NCBI RefSeq assembly: GCF_019977355.1
Contig: NZ_AP024655.1
Span: 372,001-436,000, forward strand
Direction: 5' to 3'
Source: Arthrobacter sp. NicSoilB8
GTDB taxonomy: Bacteria; Actinomycetota; Actinomycetes; Actinomycetales; Micrococcaceae
Length of the DNA stretch: 64,000 nucleotides
Shown here: one piece after another, positions 8,698-17,175 of the stretch
Numbering within the stretch: the stretch's first letter is position 1
Layout: the number at the start of each line of letters is the position of its first letter
Notes under the pieces: generated by a model
Seen by the model: the letters and a program-made list of their open reading frames with translations, nothing else
What the model was told of the DNA's origin: nothing
Databases searched by the model: none
Program-made: the position numbers and the translations under genes

Positions 8698-9921
8698 GTG
8701 GCCGGAACAGTGTCCCCGACCGTCGCCGCCCCCGCCGGCCGAGCGCTCAACCTGACGCTCGCCACCTCGGCGTCGGTGGTGTGCTTCTGGGCCTGGAATT
8801 CCATCGCCACGCTGAGCGCGTTCTACACCCAGCACCTGCACCTCAATCCGGCCACTACCGGCGTGCTCGTGGCCATGCCCGTCTTCGTGGGCTCGCTGGG
8901 CCGGATCGTCGTCGGCGCCTTGACGGACAAGTACGGCGGCCGCGCCATGTTCACTTTTGTCCTGCTGGCCTCCATCGTCCCGATCCTGCTGGTGGCCGTC
9001 GGCGGCAGCCTCGACTCCTTCGCCCTGGTGCTGGCTGCCGGCGTGCTGCTGGGGGTCGCCGGAACCGTCTTCGCCGTCGGGATCCCCTTCGTCAGCGCCT
9101 GGTACGAGCCCGCCCGGCGGGGTTTCGCCACCGGCGTCTTCGGCGCGGGCATGGGCGGAACGGCCCTGGCCGCTTTCCTGAACCCCCGGCTTGTCGCCGC
9201 CATCGGCTACGTTCCCACCCACCTGCTGATCGCCGCGATTCTGGCGGTCATGGCCGCCATCATCTGGTTCCGAATGAAGGAGGCGCCGGGCTGGACCCGC
9301 AGCAACGCGCCCGTGATGCCCAAGCTGATCGACGCCGCGAAGACCCCGGTCACGTGGAAGCTGTGCTTCCTCTACGCAGTCCTCTTCGGTGGCTTCGTTT
9401 CCTTCGCCACGTATCTGCCCACGTACCTTCGGGATGTCTATAGCTTTGATCCCAGCGCGGCCGGCGCCCGCACCGCGGGGTTTGCGCTCGCCGCCGTGCT
9501 GGCGCGGCCGGTGGGCGGCGTGCTCGCTGACAAGATCGGTCCCAAGCCCGTGGTGATCGCCGCCCTCGCCGGCGTCGCCGTCCTCGCCTGGGTGGTGAAC
9601 CTGCAGCCCGACGGCGATGTCCCCGCCGGCCTGACGTTCGTCGCCATGGCGGCGGCGCTGGGCCTGGGCACGGGCGGGGTGTTCGCCTGGGTGGGCGTGC
9701 TCGCGCCGCAGGGCAAGGTCGGCAGCATCAGCGGGGTGGTCAGCGCGGCCGGCGGCCTGGGGGGCTATTTCCCGCCGCTGATCATGGGCGCCACCTATGA
9801 CGCCGCGGCGCACAGCTACGCGATCGGGCTGCTGCTGCTCGTCGCCACGGCGCTCGCGGCGCTGGTCTTCACGATCTTCGCCATGCACGGCCGGACCAAG
9901 GCAAAGGTCGCCGCTGCCTAG
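8698..9921 (+). CDS. narK: Nitrate/nitrite transporter, MFS family
   Basis: This 407-residue protein has 12 predicted transmembrane helices and belongs to the NarK/NasA nitrate-nitrite porters of the major facilitator superfamily. The first half shows the substrate-binding arginine region VGSLGRIVVGALTDKYGGR and the Gly-rich nitrate signature near GVAGTVFAVGIPFVS; a second Gly-rich motif (LGLGTGGVFAWVG) lies in the C-terminal half. The single-domain form resembles the NarK1 proton-nitrate symporter type, but nitrate/nitrite antiport cannot be excluded. The GTG start is preceded by a strong AAAAGGAGA at 8684-8692. Its position directly after narGHJI points to nitrate supply or nitrite export for respiration. 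Confidence 0.93.
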   Translation: MAGTVSPTVAAPAGRALNLTLATSASVVCFWAWNSIATLSAFYTQHLHLNPATTGVLVAMPVFVGSLGRIVVGALTDKYGGRAMFTFVLLASIVPILLVAVGGSLDSFALVLAAGVLLGVAGTVFAVGIPFVSAWYEPARRGFATGVFGAGMGGTALAAFLNPRLVAAIGYVPTHLLIAAILAVMAAIIWFRMKEAPGWTRSNAPVMPKLIDAAKTPVTWKLCFLYAVLFGGFVSFATYLPTYLRDVYSFDPSAAGARTAGFALAAVLARPVGGVLADKIGPKPVVIAALAGVAVLAWVVNLQPDGDVPAGLTFVAMAAALGLGTGGVFAWVGVLAPQGKVGSISGVVSAAGGLGGYFPPLIMGATYDAAAHSYAIGLLLLVATALAALVFTIFAMHGRTKAKVAAA

Positions 9922-9944
9922 CCGGAGCCGCGACCGGAGAACAG

Positions 9945-11276
9945 CTAGCCGAACAGCAGGGTCGCCACAGTGAAGATGGCGAGTCCGGCCAGGGCACCCA
10001 CCACTGTGCCGTTGATCCGGATGAACTGCAGGTCCCGGCCCACCTGCAGCTCGATCTTCTGGGACGTTTCCTCGGCATCCCAGCGGGCCACGGTGTCCGT
10101 GATGACCCCGGCAATGTCCGAGCGGTAGGTCTTCACGAGGTAGCCCGCCGCGTCGCCGATCCAGGCGTTCACCTTGCCGGCGAGCTCCGGATCGACCAGC
10201 AGCCGGGTGCCGAAGTCATGCACGGCCGCCTTGAATTTGACGGTCAGTTCGCTGTGCGGATCATCGACGGCGTTGAGCAGGGCCGACTTGATGGTGTCCC
10301 AGGTGCGGGAGGCGAGCTCGCGGACCTCGGGGTCGCCGAGCACTTGCGCCTTGACGCCCTCGGCACGGGCGATCATCACCGGGTCATGCTGCAGGTCCTG
10401 CGCGAGGTCCTTGAGGTACTTGTCGATCGACCGGCGGACCTGGTGCTGCGGATCGGACTGCACGGCGCGGGTGAACTTCAGGATTTCCACGTACACCTTG
10501 TCGCCCACGAGTCCGTCCACGAACGACGGCACCCACGTCGGCGAGCGGTCGGTGACCAGCCTGTTGACTGTCTCCTGGTTGTCCCGCACCCAATCCACGG
10601 TGCGGTCCACGAGCAGGTCCACCAGGGCGTGGTGGTGGCCGTCGGCGAAGATCCGCTCGGCGAGCCGGCCCACCGGCGGGCCCCACGGCGGCGTGAGCAG
10701 GTGCTTGCGGACCATGCCCTCGATGACGGCCTGGACGTCGTCGTCGTTGAGGACCTTGAACGCGCCGCGGATGACCGCGGCGCCCTCCTTGGCCACGCGG
10801 TCCGGGCCGCCTGGGCTGGACAGCCAGGCGCCGGCTTTGCGCGCAATGTCCGCGGACGCCAGCTTCTCCTGGACCACTTGTTCGGAGAGGAAATTGGTCT
10901 CCACAAATTCGCCCAGCGAGGCTCCGATCTGGTCCTTGCGGCGCGGGATGATGGCGGTGTGCGGGATCTTGATTCCCATGGGGTATTTGAACAGGGCCGT
11001 GACGGCGAACCAGTCGGCCAGGGCCCCCACCATGCCGCCCTCGGCCGCGGCACGGACGTATTCGAGCCACGGATAGTACTTCTGCAGGGCGAACGCGACG
11101 ACGAAGATCACGGCCATGACGATCAGCAGCGAAAGCGCCAAGAGCTTCATCCGGCGCAGCGCCGCCGCCTTCTCGGCGTCGTTGGACGCGGCGCGCCGTC
11201 TGGCGGGACCGTCCGGAACGCCGCCCGGACGTTCCGCGGCACGGGTCGGGGCAGTTGGCTCAGTGTTCACCTGCAT
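9945..11276 (-). CDS. DUF445 family membrane-anchored protein
   Basis: The 443-residue protein has one strong transmembrane helix near residues 45-65 (ALSLLIVMAVIFVVAFAL), a conserved segment AAAEGGMVGALADWFAVTALFK typical of DUF445, a long helical region and a C-terminal hydrophobic helix (VVGALAGLAIFTVATLLFG). DUF445 proteins are widespread and uncharacterised; the two end anchors suggest both termini sit in the membrane. It converges on narK with a 23-bp gap and is divergent from the glycerophosphodiesterase gene. The first 40 residues are polar and low-complexity, so a later start is possible. Confidence 0.85.
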   Translation of the reverse strand: MQVNTEPTAPTRAAERPGGVPDGPARRRAASNDAEKAAALRRMKLLALSLLIVMAVIFVVAFALQKYYPWLEYVRAAAEGGMVGALADWFAVTALFKYPMGIKIPHTAIIPRRKDQIGASLGEFVETNFLSEQVVQEKLASADIARKAGAWLSSPGGPDRVAKEGAAVIRGAFKVLNDDDVQAVIEGMVRKHLLTPPWGPPVGRLAERIFADGHHHALVDLLVDRTVDWVRDNQETVNRLVTDRSPTWVPSFVDGLVGDKVYVEILKFTRAVQSDPQHQVRRSIDKYLKDLAQDLQHDPVMIARAEGVKAQVLGDPEVRELASRTWDTIKSALLNAVDDPHSELTVKFKAAVHDFGTRLLVDPELAGKVNAWIGDAAGYLVKTYRSDIAGVITDTVARWDAEETSQKIELQVGRDLQFIRINGTVVGALAGLAIFTVATLLFG

Positions 11277-11326
11277 GAGCCCAGCCTAGTCCCGCCGCGG
11301 AGCCGGCAGTCCGCTAACGTGGCACC

Positions 11327-12226
11327 ATGACGACTGACGTGTCCGCCGCCGCCCGTCCTCTGGTCTATGCCCACCGGGGCTCCAGCGGAGCCTTCGCCGA
11401 GCACACCCGGGCCGCGTACCTGCAGGCAATCGCCGACGGCGCCGACGGCGTGGAGTGCGACGTCCACCTGACCCGGGACCAGCACGTGGTGCTGTTGCAC
11501 GATTCCACCCTGGACCGCACCTCGGACGGCACCGGTCAGGTCGCGGACCGGACCCTGGACGAGCTCCGGCTGCTGGACTTCTCCTCCTGGAAGGGAGCGC
11601 GGGTCCCGGAGGCCTACGGCGCCAAGTCCGAGCAGTTCCTGACCCTGCCGGAGCTGCTCGCCATCCTGCGCGCGGCCGGCCGCGGGATCGGCCTGGCGAT
11701 TGAGTTCAAACACCCGAGCCCGTTCCACCTCGGACTCGAGGACCGTGTCCTCGAGGTCCTGAGGGGCGAGGGCTGGGATCCGGCGACGTCGATGCTGGAG
11801 AGCGTCCGGGTTTCCTTCATGAGCTTCAGTCCCGACGCCGTGAAGCACCTGCTCGAGTCCGTGCCGGCAGAGGCCGTCTGCCAGCTCGTCGACGACGTCA
11901 ACCTGGCGGATATTCGTGAGGAACTGGGACTGGGTGCCCTGACCGGCGGGGCCCTGGCCAACGTCATGAAGGCGGCCCAGGCCGAGGGCGAACGGATCCT
12001 GGACGCGGCCGAGGCGGGCATTGCCGGTCCGGGCATCGGCTACGTCCGCGCGCACCCCGGGACGGTTGAGCGCTGGCTTGGTTCAGGGCGACGGTTCCGG
12101 GTGTGGACGGTCGACGCCGCGGAGGACGTCGAGCGGTGCAGGAACCTCGGGATCCACGAGATCACCACCAACTGGCCGGCCCAGGTCCTGTCCCAGCTCC
12201 TGGCGGACAGCCAGCCGCTCCGGTAA
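11327..12226 (+). CDS. Glycerophosphodiester phosphodiesterase
   Basis: This 299-residue protein belongs to the GDPD family, which hydrolyses glycerophosphodiesters to glycerol-3-phosphate and an alcohol with divalent metal. The TIM-barrel motifs are visible: HRG at residues 16-18, the GADGVECDVHLTRD metal-binding motif and VLLHDSTLDRT with the catalytic histidine. VWTVD near the C-terminus is the expected last strand. There is no signal peptide, so the enzyme is probably cytoplasmic and acts on phospholipid turnover products. The gene stands alone, divergent from the DUF445 gene with a 50-bp gap. Confidence 0.9.
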   Translation: MTTDVSAAARPLVYAHRGSSGAFAEHTRAAYLQAIADGADGVECDVHLTRDQHVVLLHDSTLDRTSDGTGQVADRTLDELRLLDFSSWKGARVPEAYGAKSEQFLTLPELLAILRAAGRGIGLAIEFKHPSPFHLGLEDRVLEVLRGEGWDPATSMLESVRVSFMSFSPDAVKHLLESVPAEAVCQLVDDVNLADIREELGLGALTGGALANVMKAAQAEGERILDAAEAGIAGPGIGYVRAHPGTVERWLGSGRRFRVWTVDAAEDVERCRNLGIHEITTNWPAQVLSQLLADSQPLR

Positions 12227-12343
12227 CTGTCCCGCCCGGCCGCCGGAGTCGTTCCTGCCGAATCCAAGCCGCGCTGGAACCGGGCCGCGCCGCGGCTCCC
12301 GAGCGAATTACGGCGGGCGCGGCCGCTGTGATTGAGTGGGTGC

Positions 12344-12790
12344 ATGTCATTTCGCCGGTCCGGCCGGGACCTTCAGACGCTGTCCGCGGCGGCGCTGAGC
12401 GCGCTCCTGCTTGCCAGCGCCGCCAAGCACTTCCGCGAGCCCGAATTCTTCCACCCGGTGGTTCCCGACATCCTGTGCCGCGACGACTCCGGCAGGCAGC
12501 CCAACGGCCCGCTGGCTGTGCTCTCCCGGGAGGAATGGGTGGCAGCGAGCGGCCTGCTGGAAGCGGCCGCCGCCGTCGGGCTCCTGATCCCGGCCACACG
12601 GCCGGCCGCCGCCGGCTGCGTCACGGCAATGTTCACCGCGTTCCTCGCCGGCCACGTTGACGCCCTGCGCACGGCGTACGGGCCGGAAGGCACGCCGCGC
12701 CGGCGCCTGGTGCACACCCTGCGCCTCCCGCTCCAGGCGCCCCTCATCGGGTGGGCCTGGACCCTGACACGGCGGAGCCGGCGCCCGTGA
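12344..12790 (+). CDS. DoxX-like membrane protein
   Basis: A protein of about 148 residues with four predicted helices and the layout of DoxX/MauE-like membrane proteins: an early LLLASAAKHFREPEFF segment, a central WVAASGLLEAAAAVGLLIP helix pair and a basic C-terminus. I chose the ATG at 12344; a TTG at 12332 would add four residues. It overlaps the azlC start by four bases (GTGA), so it is probably the first gene of a three-gene operon. The function of DoxX-like proteins in such contexts is not established. Confidence 0.75.
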   Translation: MSFRRSGRDLQTLSAAALSALLLASAAKHFREPEFFHPVVPDILCRDDSGRQPNGPLAVLSREEWVAASGLLEAAAAVGLLIPATRPAAAGCVTAMFTAFLAGHVDALRTAYGPEGTPRRRLVHTLRLPLQAPLIGWAWTLTRRSRRP

Positions 12791-13548
12791 GAATCCTGCA
12801 GTCGCCGGCGGTGCGGATCGGGGTGTCGATCAGTATTGCCACCGGTCTCTACGGCGTCTCCTTCGGCGCCCTGTCCGTCACGTCTGGCCTCGATTTCTGG
12901 CAGACCATGGCCTTGAGCCTGCTGCTGTTCAGCGGTGGATCGCAGTTCGCCTTCATCGGCGTGGTGGCCGGAGGCGGGTCCGGCGTCGCCGCGATGAGCG
13001 CCGCGACGCTGCTGGGCATGCGCAACGGAATCTACGGTATGCAAATCAACGCCCTGCTGCAGCCGCGCGGATGGCGCAAGTTCGCCGCCGCCCAGCTGAC
13101 CATTGACGAGTCGACCGCCACCAGCACGGGGCAGACAGACCCGGATGAGCAGAAACGAGGCTTCTGGACCGCCGGCATCGGGGTGTTCGTCCTTTGGAAC
13201 CTTTTCACGGCCCTCGGCGCGCTGGCGGGCGGTGCCCTCGGGGATCCCAAGCAGTGGGGACTCGACGGCGCAGCCGTGGCAGCCTTCCTGGGCCTGCTGT
13301 GGCCGCGGCTCAAGGGCAGGGAACCCATGGCGATCGCGGCCGTCTGTGCCCTGGCCACCGTGCTGGCCGTGCCGTTCGCGCCGCCGGGAGTGCCGATCCT
13401 CGTCGCCGCCGTCGTGGCGGCCGGAATCGGCTGGTTCAGCCACGGCCGCAGCGACGAGGGCCTCGAACCGGACGTCGACCCCTACGCGGAGCATCACGCG
13501 CATCATCACCGCGACCAGCATGGCGGGTACCCGGGAGACCCCGCATGA
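12787..13548 (+). CDS. azlC: AzlC family branched-chain amino acid exporter subunit
   Basis: From the GTG at 12787, which overlaps the doxX-like stop, the protein has 253 residues. It matches the AzlC family through GLYGVSFGALSVTSGLDFWQT, the SGGSQFAFIG segment and a MRNGIYGMQINALL motif. With AzlD it forms a two-component exporter; B. subtilis AzlCD exports 4-azaleucine and branched-chain amino acids. The C-terminus is His-rich (AEHHAHHHRDQHGG), which could bind metal or simply be a tail. It overlaps azlD by four bases (ATGA). An upstream in-frame GTG at 12751 is less likely because it would lie deep inside doxX. Confidence 0.88.
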   Translation: MRILQSPAVRIGVSISIATGLYGVSFGALSVTSGLDFWQTMALSLLLFSGGSQFAFIGVVAGGGSGVAAMSAATLLGMRNGIYGMQINALLQPRGWRKFAAAQLTIDESTATSTGQTDPDEQKRGFWTAGIGVFVLWNLFTALGALAGGALGDPKQWGLDGAAVAAFLGLLWPRLKGREPMAIAAVCALATVLAVPFAPPGVPILVAAVVAAGIGWFSHGRSDEGLEPDVDPYAEHHAHHHRDQHGGYPGDPA

Positions 13549-13856
13549 ACCTCTGGATGTGGCTGCTGCTCTCCTGCCTGCTCGCCTACGCCTGGAAGCT
13601 GCTCGGATACCTGGTGCCGGCCAGCCTGCTCCGCAACCCGCGGATGTCCAGGATTGCCGGGACCATGACGATCGGGCTGCTGGCGTCCCTGACGGTGGTC
13701 AATGCGGTGGCGTCGGGCCAGTCGCTCGCGCTGGACGCCCGGCTTGGCGCATTGGCCGCGGCGGCGATCGCCCTGTGGTTCCGGGCGCCGTTCCTCGTGG
13801 TGGTGATCGCCGGTGCGGCGGCGGCCGCCGGGCTGCGGCTGCTGGGCTGGGGCTGA
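13545..13856 (+). CDS. azlD: AzlD family branched-chain amino acid exporter subunit
   Basis: The 103-residue protein has three to four hydrophobic helices and matches the small AzlD partner: MNLWMWLLLSCLLAYAWK, then LVPASLLRNPRM, and a final Ala/Val-rich helix. AzlC and AzlD are expected to form a hetero-oligomeric exporter in the cytoplasmic membrane. The ATG at 13545 overlaps the azlC stop, which fixes the start and implies coupled translation. The short tandem repeat directly downstream marks the operon end. Confidence 0.88.
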   Translation: MNLWMWLLLSCLLAYAWKLLGYLVPASLLRNPRMSRIAGTMTIGLLASLTVVNAVASGQSLALDARLGALAAAAIALWFRAPFLVVVIAGAAAAAGLRLLGWG

Positions 13857-13865
13857 CGGGCCCGC

Positions 13866-13925
13866 GCTGTCCCTCTCTACGCTGTCCCTCTTTACGCTGT
13901 CCCTCTTTACGCGGTCCCTCCCTAC
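13866..13925. repeat. 15-bp tandem repeat, four copies, after azlD
   Basis: Four consecutive 15-mers of consensus GCTGTCCCTCTTTAC occupy 13866-13880, 13881-13895, 13896-13910 and 13911-13925. The middle two are identical and the outer two differ by one to three bases. A partial fifth copy follows. The array starts nine bases after the azlD stop. There are no spacers, so this is not a CRISPR. Confidence 0.9.
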
Positions 13926-13996
13926 GCGGTTCCGCGTGTGGCGGGAACGGTCTTTAGTCCCTACTTGCCGGAAGGGCCGCATGGGAGCATTCGAAC

Positions 13997-14188
13997 ATGA
14001 GTGAACATGACGACCCGGGGGCTGAGGAGCCGCGCAAGCATCCTCATGCCAAGCCGCACGAGCCGTTTGTTTCTGCCGGGGCTGAATCCACCCGGGAACT
14101 GCGCGAGATGGCCCGCCGCCGTCGGGAAGCCGAAGAGAAGCTGCAGCAACACCTCCTGGAAGCCAAAGAAAAACCGGTTGAGGACTGA
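13997..14188 (+). CDS. Small charged hypothetical protein
   Basis: The 63-residue product is highly charged, with an acidic, His/Pro-containing N-terminal half and a helical C-terminal half (STRELREMARRRREAEEKLQ) that could form a short coiled coil. No domain is recognised. The stop shares one base with the ATG of the GAF-ANTAR gene, so the two are probably co-transcribed and translationally coupled. Codon use looks like its neighbours, which supports it being real. Confidence 0.6.
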   Translation: MSEHDDPGAEEPRKHPHAKPHEPFVSAGAESTRELREMARRRREAEEKLQQHLLEAKEKPVED

Positions 14189-14928
14189 TGTCGGGCGCCA
14201 GGCTGTCGGAGCACCTGCAGGATCTGGTGCTTGAAAATGCCAGCCTCGACGAGTTTCTGCAGGAAATGTCCGGCGCAATAGCCGAGTTTGGTGCGTCCGC
14301 GGCAGGCTGCCGGGTGCTGAGTTCCGTTCGCCTCATCCGTGCCTCGAAGCCTGCCGTGACAGCCGGCAGTGACCCTGCTGCGCTGGCGCTGGAGCAGCTG
14401 CAGGACCGGACGGCCGGGCCCGCCCTGGACGCGCTGGAGACCGGGCGGACCGCCCTGCTGGACGGCCGCCTCACCGGGGACCCCACCGAGCCGCGGCTGG
14501 ACCGCTACCGGCGCACCGCCGCCAGGTGGGGCATCCGGAGCGCGCTTAGCGTCCCGGTGGCCCTGGACGATGGGGCGGCGGCCGCCCTGACCTACCTGGC
14601 GGCCGACCCGCATGCATTCGACGGCGGGGCGGCCGCGAGCTGCGAGGCGTTTGCCGCCACGGCCGGGAAGTCCATGCGCCTGGCCGTGCGCCTGGGATCG
14701 GTCCAGGACCTGAACCGGGATCTGCTCCAGGCCATGAAATCCCGGACCATCATCAACCTTGCGTCAGGGATTCTCATGGCCCAGAGCCGGTGCTCACAGG
14801 CTGAGGCCTTCACCCTGCTCAGCAAGGTCTCGAACAACCGCAACGTCAAGGTCCGGCTCGTGGCCGAGGAGATCCTGCGCAGGTTCGAACCGGGGCCCGT
14901 CGCCGCCGACTTCGGCCCCGGGACCTGA
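14188..14928 (+). CDS. GAF and ANTAR domain transcription antitermination regulator
   Basis: The 246-residue protein has a GAF-type sensory domain at about residues 10-165 and a C-terminal ANTAR domain at about 175-235, recognisable by the SRTIINLASGILMAQSRCSQAEAFTLL helix pair and the conserved alanines. ANTAR domains bind paired hairpins in nascent RNA and prevent termination, while the GAF domain usually senses a small ligand or redox state. The ATG overlaps the stop of the small upstream gene. Its targets cannot be read from the window. Actinobacteria carry many such paralogues, so no gene name is given. Confidence 0.88.
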   Translation: MSGARLSEHLQDLVLENASLDEFLQEMSGAIAEFGASAAGCRVLSSVRLIRASKPAVTAGSDPAALALEQLQDRTAGPALDALETGRTALLDGRLTGDPTEPRLDRYRRTAARWGIRSALSVPVALDDGAAAALTYLAADPHAFDGGAAASCEAFAATAGKSMRLAVRLGSVQDLNRDLLQAMKSRTIINLASGILMAQSRCSQAEAFTLLSKVSNNRNVKVRLVAEEILRRFEPGPVAADFGPGT

Positions 14929-14960
14929 CGCTCCCGGCAGGTGCCGTGCCCCCATACCGG

Positions 14961-15890
14961 TCAGCCGGCGTCGTCGACCTTCACAATGATCTTGCCCCTG
15001 GTGTGGCCCTCCATGTTCAGCCTGAACGCCTCGGCGGCCTCCGCGAGCGGAAACGTGCGGGCCACCTCGACCTTGAGCCGGCGTTCGTCCACGAGCCGCG
15101 CCAAACGCTGAAGGTCGGCCCCGATGGGGTTCACCCACATCCAGGTGCCGCCGTGCTGCTCCACCGCGCTGTCAGCGATGGAGGCATGCCGTCCTCCCTC
15201 GGCAAGGACCGCCAGAGTGGTGTCCAGGTTGTCGCCCACGAAGTCCGCGACGACGTCGGCGCCGCCTGGTGCCAGCGCCCGGACACGTTCCGCGAGGCCC
15301 TCCCCGTAGCTGACCGGTTCCGCGCCAAGGGCGCGAAGGAAGGCATGGTTCTTTTCGGAGGCGGTGGCGATCACCCTGGCGCCGAGCGCCACCGCGATCT
15401 GGATTCCCAGCGAGCCCACACCGCCGGCCCCGCCGTGGATCAGGAGCGTGTCCGCCGCCTTTACGTCCAGCCGGGTCAGGACCTGGTACGCGGTGAGCCC
15501 GGCGAGCGGAAGCCCGGCGGACTGGTCCCAGTCCAGCGTCTCCGGCTTCCGGGCCAGGAGCCGCTCAGGCAAAGCAATGTACTCGGCAAAACTGCCGCCA
15601 TGGACGAAGTCCTTGCGGGCGTAGGAGATGACTTCATCGCCGGGCCTGAACTGCGGGGCGTCGATGCCTACAGACTCCACAACGCCCGCGACATCCCAGC
15701 CTGGAATGGCCGGGAACTGCAGGTCCATCATCGAATCGAGGTAGCCCGCCATGATCTTCCAGTCGACCGGGTTCACCGACGCCGCCTTGACCTTGACCAG
15801 AACCATTCCGGGCCCCACTTTCGGCAGGGGCTGCTCGGTCAGTTTAAGGACATCCGGACTTCCGTACTTGCTGTATGTCATCGCTTTCAT
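14961..15890 (-). CDS. NADP-dependent zinc-free oxidoreductase (quinone reductase-like MDR)
   Basis: From the ATG at 15890 the protein has 309 residues and starts MKAMTYSKYGSPDVLKL, a typical quinone-oxidoreductase N-terminus. The nucleotide-binding motif HGGAGGVGSLGIQIA lies near residue 150. The catalytic-zinc cysteine and the structural-zinc cysteine cluster are absent, so this is the zinc-free QOR branch of the medium-chain dehydrogenases. It probably reduces quinones or unsaturated carbonyls with NADPH. A perfect 11-bp inverted repeat overlaps the start codon and is a likely operator. The frame runs on upstream through the next gene, but the family N-terminus fixes this start. Confidence 0.88.
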   Translation of the reverse strand: MKAMTYSKYGSPDVLKLTEQPLPKVGPGMVLVKVKAASVNPVDWKIMAGYLDSMMDLQFPAIPGWDVAGVVESVGIDAPQFRPGDEVISYARKDFVHGGSFAEYIALPERLLARKPETLDWDQSAGLPLAGLTAYQVLTRLDVKAADTLLIHGGAGGVGSLGIQIAVALGARVIATASEKNHAFLRALGAEPVSYGEGLAERVRALAPGGADVVADFVGDNLDTTLAVLAEGGRHASIADSAVEQHGGTWMWVNPIGADLQRLARLVDERRLKVEVARTFPLAEAAEAFRLNMEGHTRGKIIVKVDDAG

Positions 15891-15900
15891 GACATACAGC
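15870..15900. promoter_or_regulatory. Perfect 11-bp inverted repeat over the oxidoreductase start codon
   Basis: The arms GCTGTATGTCA (15870-15880) and TGACATACAGC (15890-15900) are perfect complements around a 9-nt centre. The ATG of the minus-strand oxidoreductase gene lies at the right arm. The symmetry and spacing suit a dimeric repressor, or an mRNA hairpin hiding the start codon. The regulator is unknown. Confidence 0.55.
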
Positions 15901-15931
15901 AACTGACGCCCCGGCGATCGTATTCCAGCGG

Positions 15932-16348
15932 CTAGGCCGGCGTCCCGAGTCCGGCGAGCCGCAGCATGACGGCAAGGCCGTCCGGAGTGCCGGGCCAGTG
16001 GCGCCGGACGGCGTCGGCTCCGGCGCGGGCGACCACCGAGCGCAGCACCAGTGCCACGATCACGACGTCGTCCGCGTAACCGATTACCGGAATGAAATCC
16101 GGGACGAGGTCGATCGGCGAGGCGAGATAGACGAGCAGGAGTGCCAGCCGGACCCGGACGCCCGGCGCCACAGTGCGGTCGGCCAGCAGGCGGCGGATGA
16201 GTCGAAGCAGGTCCGGCAGCAGCCGCAAGGCATCCCGCATGGTGACGGTCTCGGGGTGCCGTCGGGCGTAGCCCCACAGCAGCAACAGCAGGACCGCGTA
16301 GACCACCAGAATGCCGCCAATGACCCCGGCGAGGGTTTCCCATCCCAT
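15932..16348 (-). CDS. YkvA family (DUF1232) membrane protein
   Basis: This 138-residue protein has an N-terminal transmembrane helix (IGGILVVYAVLLLLLWGYA) and the DUF1232 signature SPIDLVPDFIPVIGYADD in its second half, followed by another hydrophobic helix. YkvA-like proteins are common and of unknown function. The gene lies 41 bp upstream of the quinone reductase-like gene and 18 bp downstream of the TetR gene, all on the minus strand, so the three may be co-transcribed. Confidence 0.85.
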   Translation of the reverse strand: MGWETLAGVIGGILVVYAVLLLLLWGYARRHPETVTMRDALRLLPDLLRLIRRLLADRTVAPGVRVRLALLLVYLASPIDLVPDFIPVIGYADDVVIVALVLRSVVARAGADAVRRHWPGTPDGLAVMLRLAGLGTPA

Positions 16349-16366
16349 GGGCTCGATCTTACTTAG

Positions 16367-16999
16367 CTAGCCAAGAACGGCATCGAACGCCGTGCCCGGC
16401 AGCGGGGCCTGCGGCGGCAGTGCCCGGTCCGGCCGCTCCGTCCGGATGGCGTCCTCGACCAGCGCCACGGGTCGCCGCCATGCGTCGGAGCCCGGTTCCA
16501 TCGTGTCCACGGCGCCGATCAGCATGGCCAGCAGGCGGATCATATCCGTCATGGAAATATCGCTGCGCAGGGTGCCCTGGCCCTGCCCGCGGCCCAGCAA
16601 CACGGCGATGGACTCAATCAGGCCCCCGGTGATCCCGGCCAGCAGACCGCGCCGGCCTGCAACAGCTCCCAGGAGGTTGGCTTCCTCGCTGGCAACGCGC
16701 ATCGTGGCATCGATGACCCGAAAGAGTCCGGCTGCGGCGTCCGAATCGGCCAGGGCCTCATCGATGGCCGGATCCACCTGGAGCCGGAGCTGCCGGTTGA
16801 GGGCGGCGAGCACCAGTTCTTCTTTGTCGGCGAAATTCCGGAAGAGGGTGGCCGGCCCCACTCCGGCGGTGCTGGCGATGGTCTGCAGCGGCACTTCCGG
16901 GCCGTGCTCGCGGAAGCACTGCCGGGCCGCGGAGATGATTTTGTCCACGTTGCGCGCGGCGTCTGCGCGGAGCGGCCTGCGGTCTACTGCCCGGTTCAT
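16367..16999 (-). CDS. TetR/AcrR family transcriptional regulator
   Basis: Starting at the ATG at 16999, the 210-residue protein has an N-terminal helix-turn-helix (residues about 15-60: DKIISAARQCFREHG, LQTIASTAGVGPATLFRNFADKEEL), the TetR signature. The C-terminal ligand-binding region fits the SbtR-like/TetR C family but does not reveal a ligand. A longer frame exists upstream, but its codons look non-coding and the HTH is best placed with this start. It probably represses itself and perhaps the downstream DUF1232 and oxidoreductase genes. The divergent region also serves the thiamine-binding protein gene. Confidence 0.85.
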   Translation of the reverse strand: MNRAVDRRPLRADAARNVDKIISAARQCFREHGPEVPLQTIASTAGVGPATLFRNFADKEELVLAALNRQLRLQVDPAIDEALADSDAAAGLFRVIDATMRVASEEANLLGAVAGRRGLLAGITGGLIESIAVLLGRGQGQGTLRSDISMTDMIRLLAMLIGAVDTMEPGSDAWRRPVALVEDAIRTERPDRALPPQAPLPGTAFDAVLG

Positions 17000-17175
17000 T
17001 TGCCTAGGGTAGCAACGCACGGGGTGAGCGAAGCAGTTACCGCCCGGTAGTGCGTTATGTGACGGTTTCCACCGGCAATCCGGGCGGTCCGGTGACGGCA
17101 TGCCGTGAAAGACTGATCCGGGACAGCCCCCGATTTTCCGCCTCGCTGTCCGGACCGAGTGAAGGGAACCATTAC

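Noticed and set aside
7816..9888. Long minus-strand frame opposite narI and narK
   Set aside because: Asp/Gly/His-rich nonsense composition and no start signal; the plus-strand genes are certain.
13866..13925. CRISPR-like array after azlD
   Set aside because: The repeats are adjacent 15-mers without spacers and there are no cas genes, so it is a simple tandem repeat.
17038..17049. TACCG-CC-CGGTA as a TetR operator in the divergent region at 17 kb
   Set aside because: Only five base pairs per arm in a GC-rich region; too short to call without conservation data.
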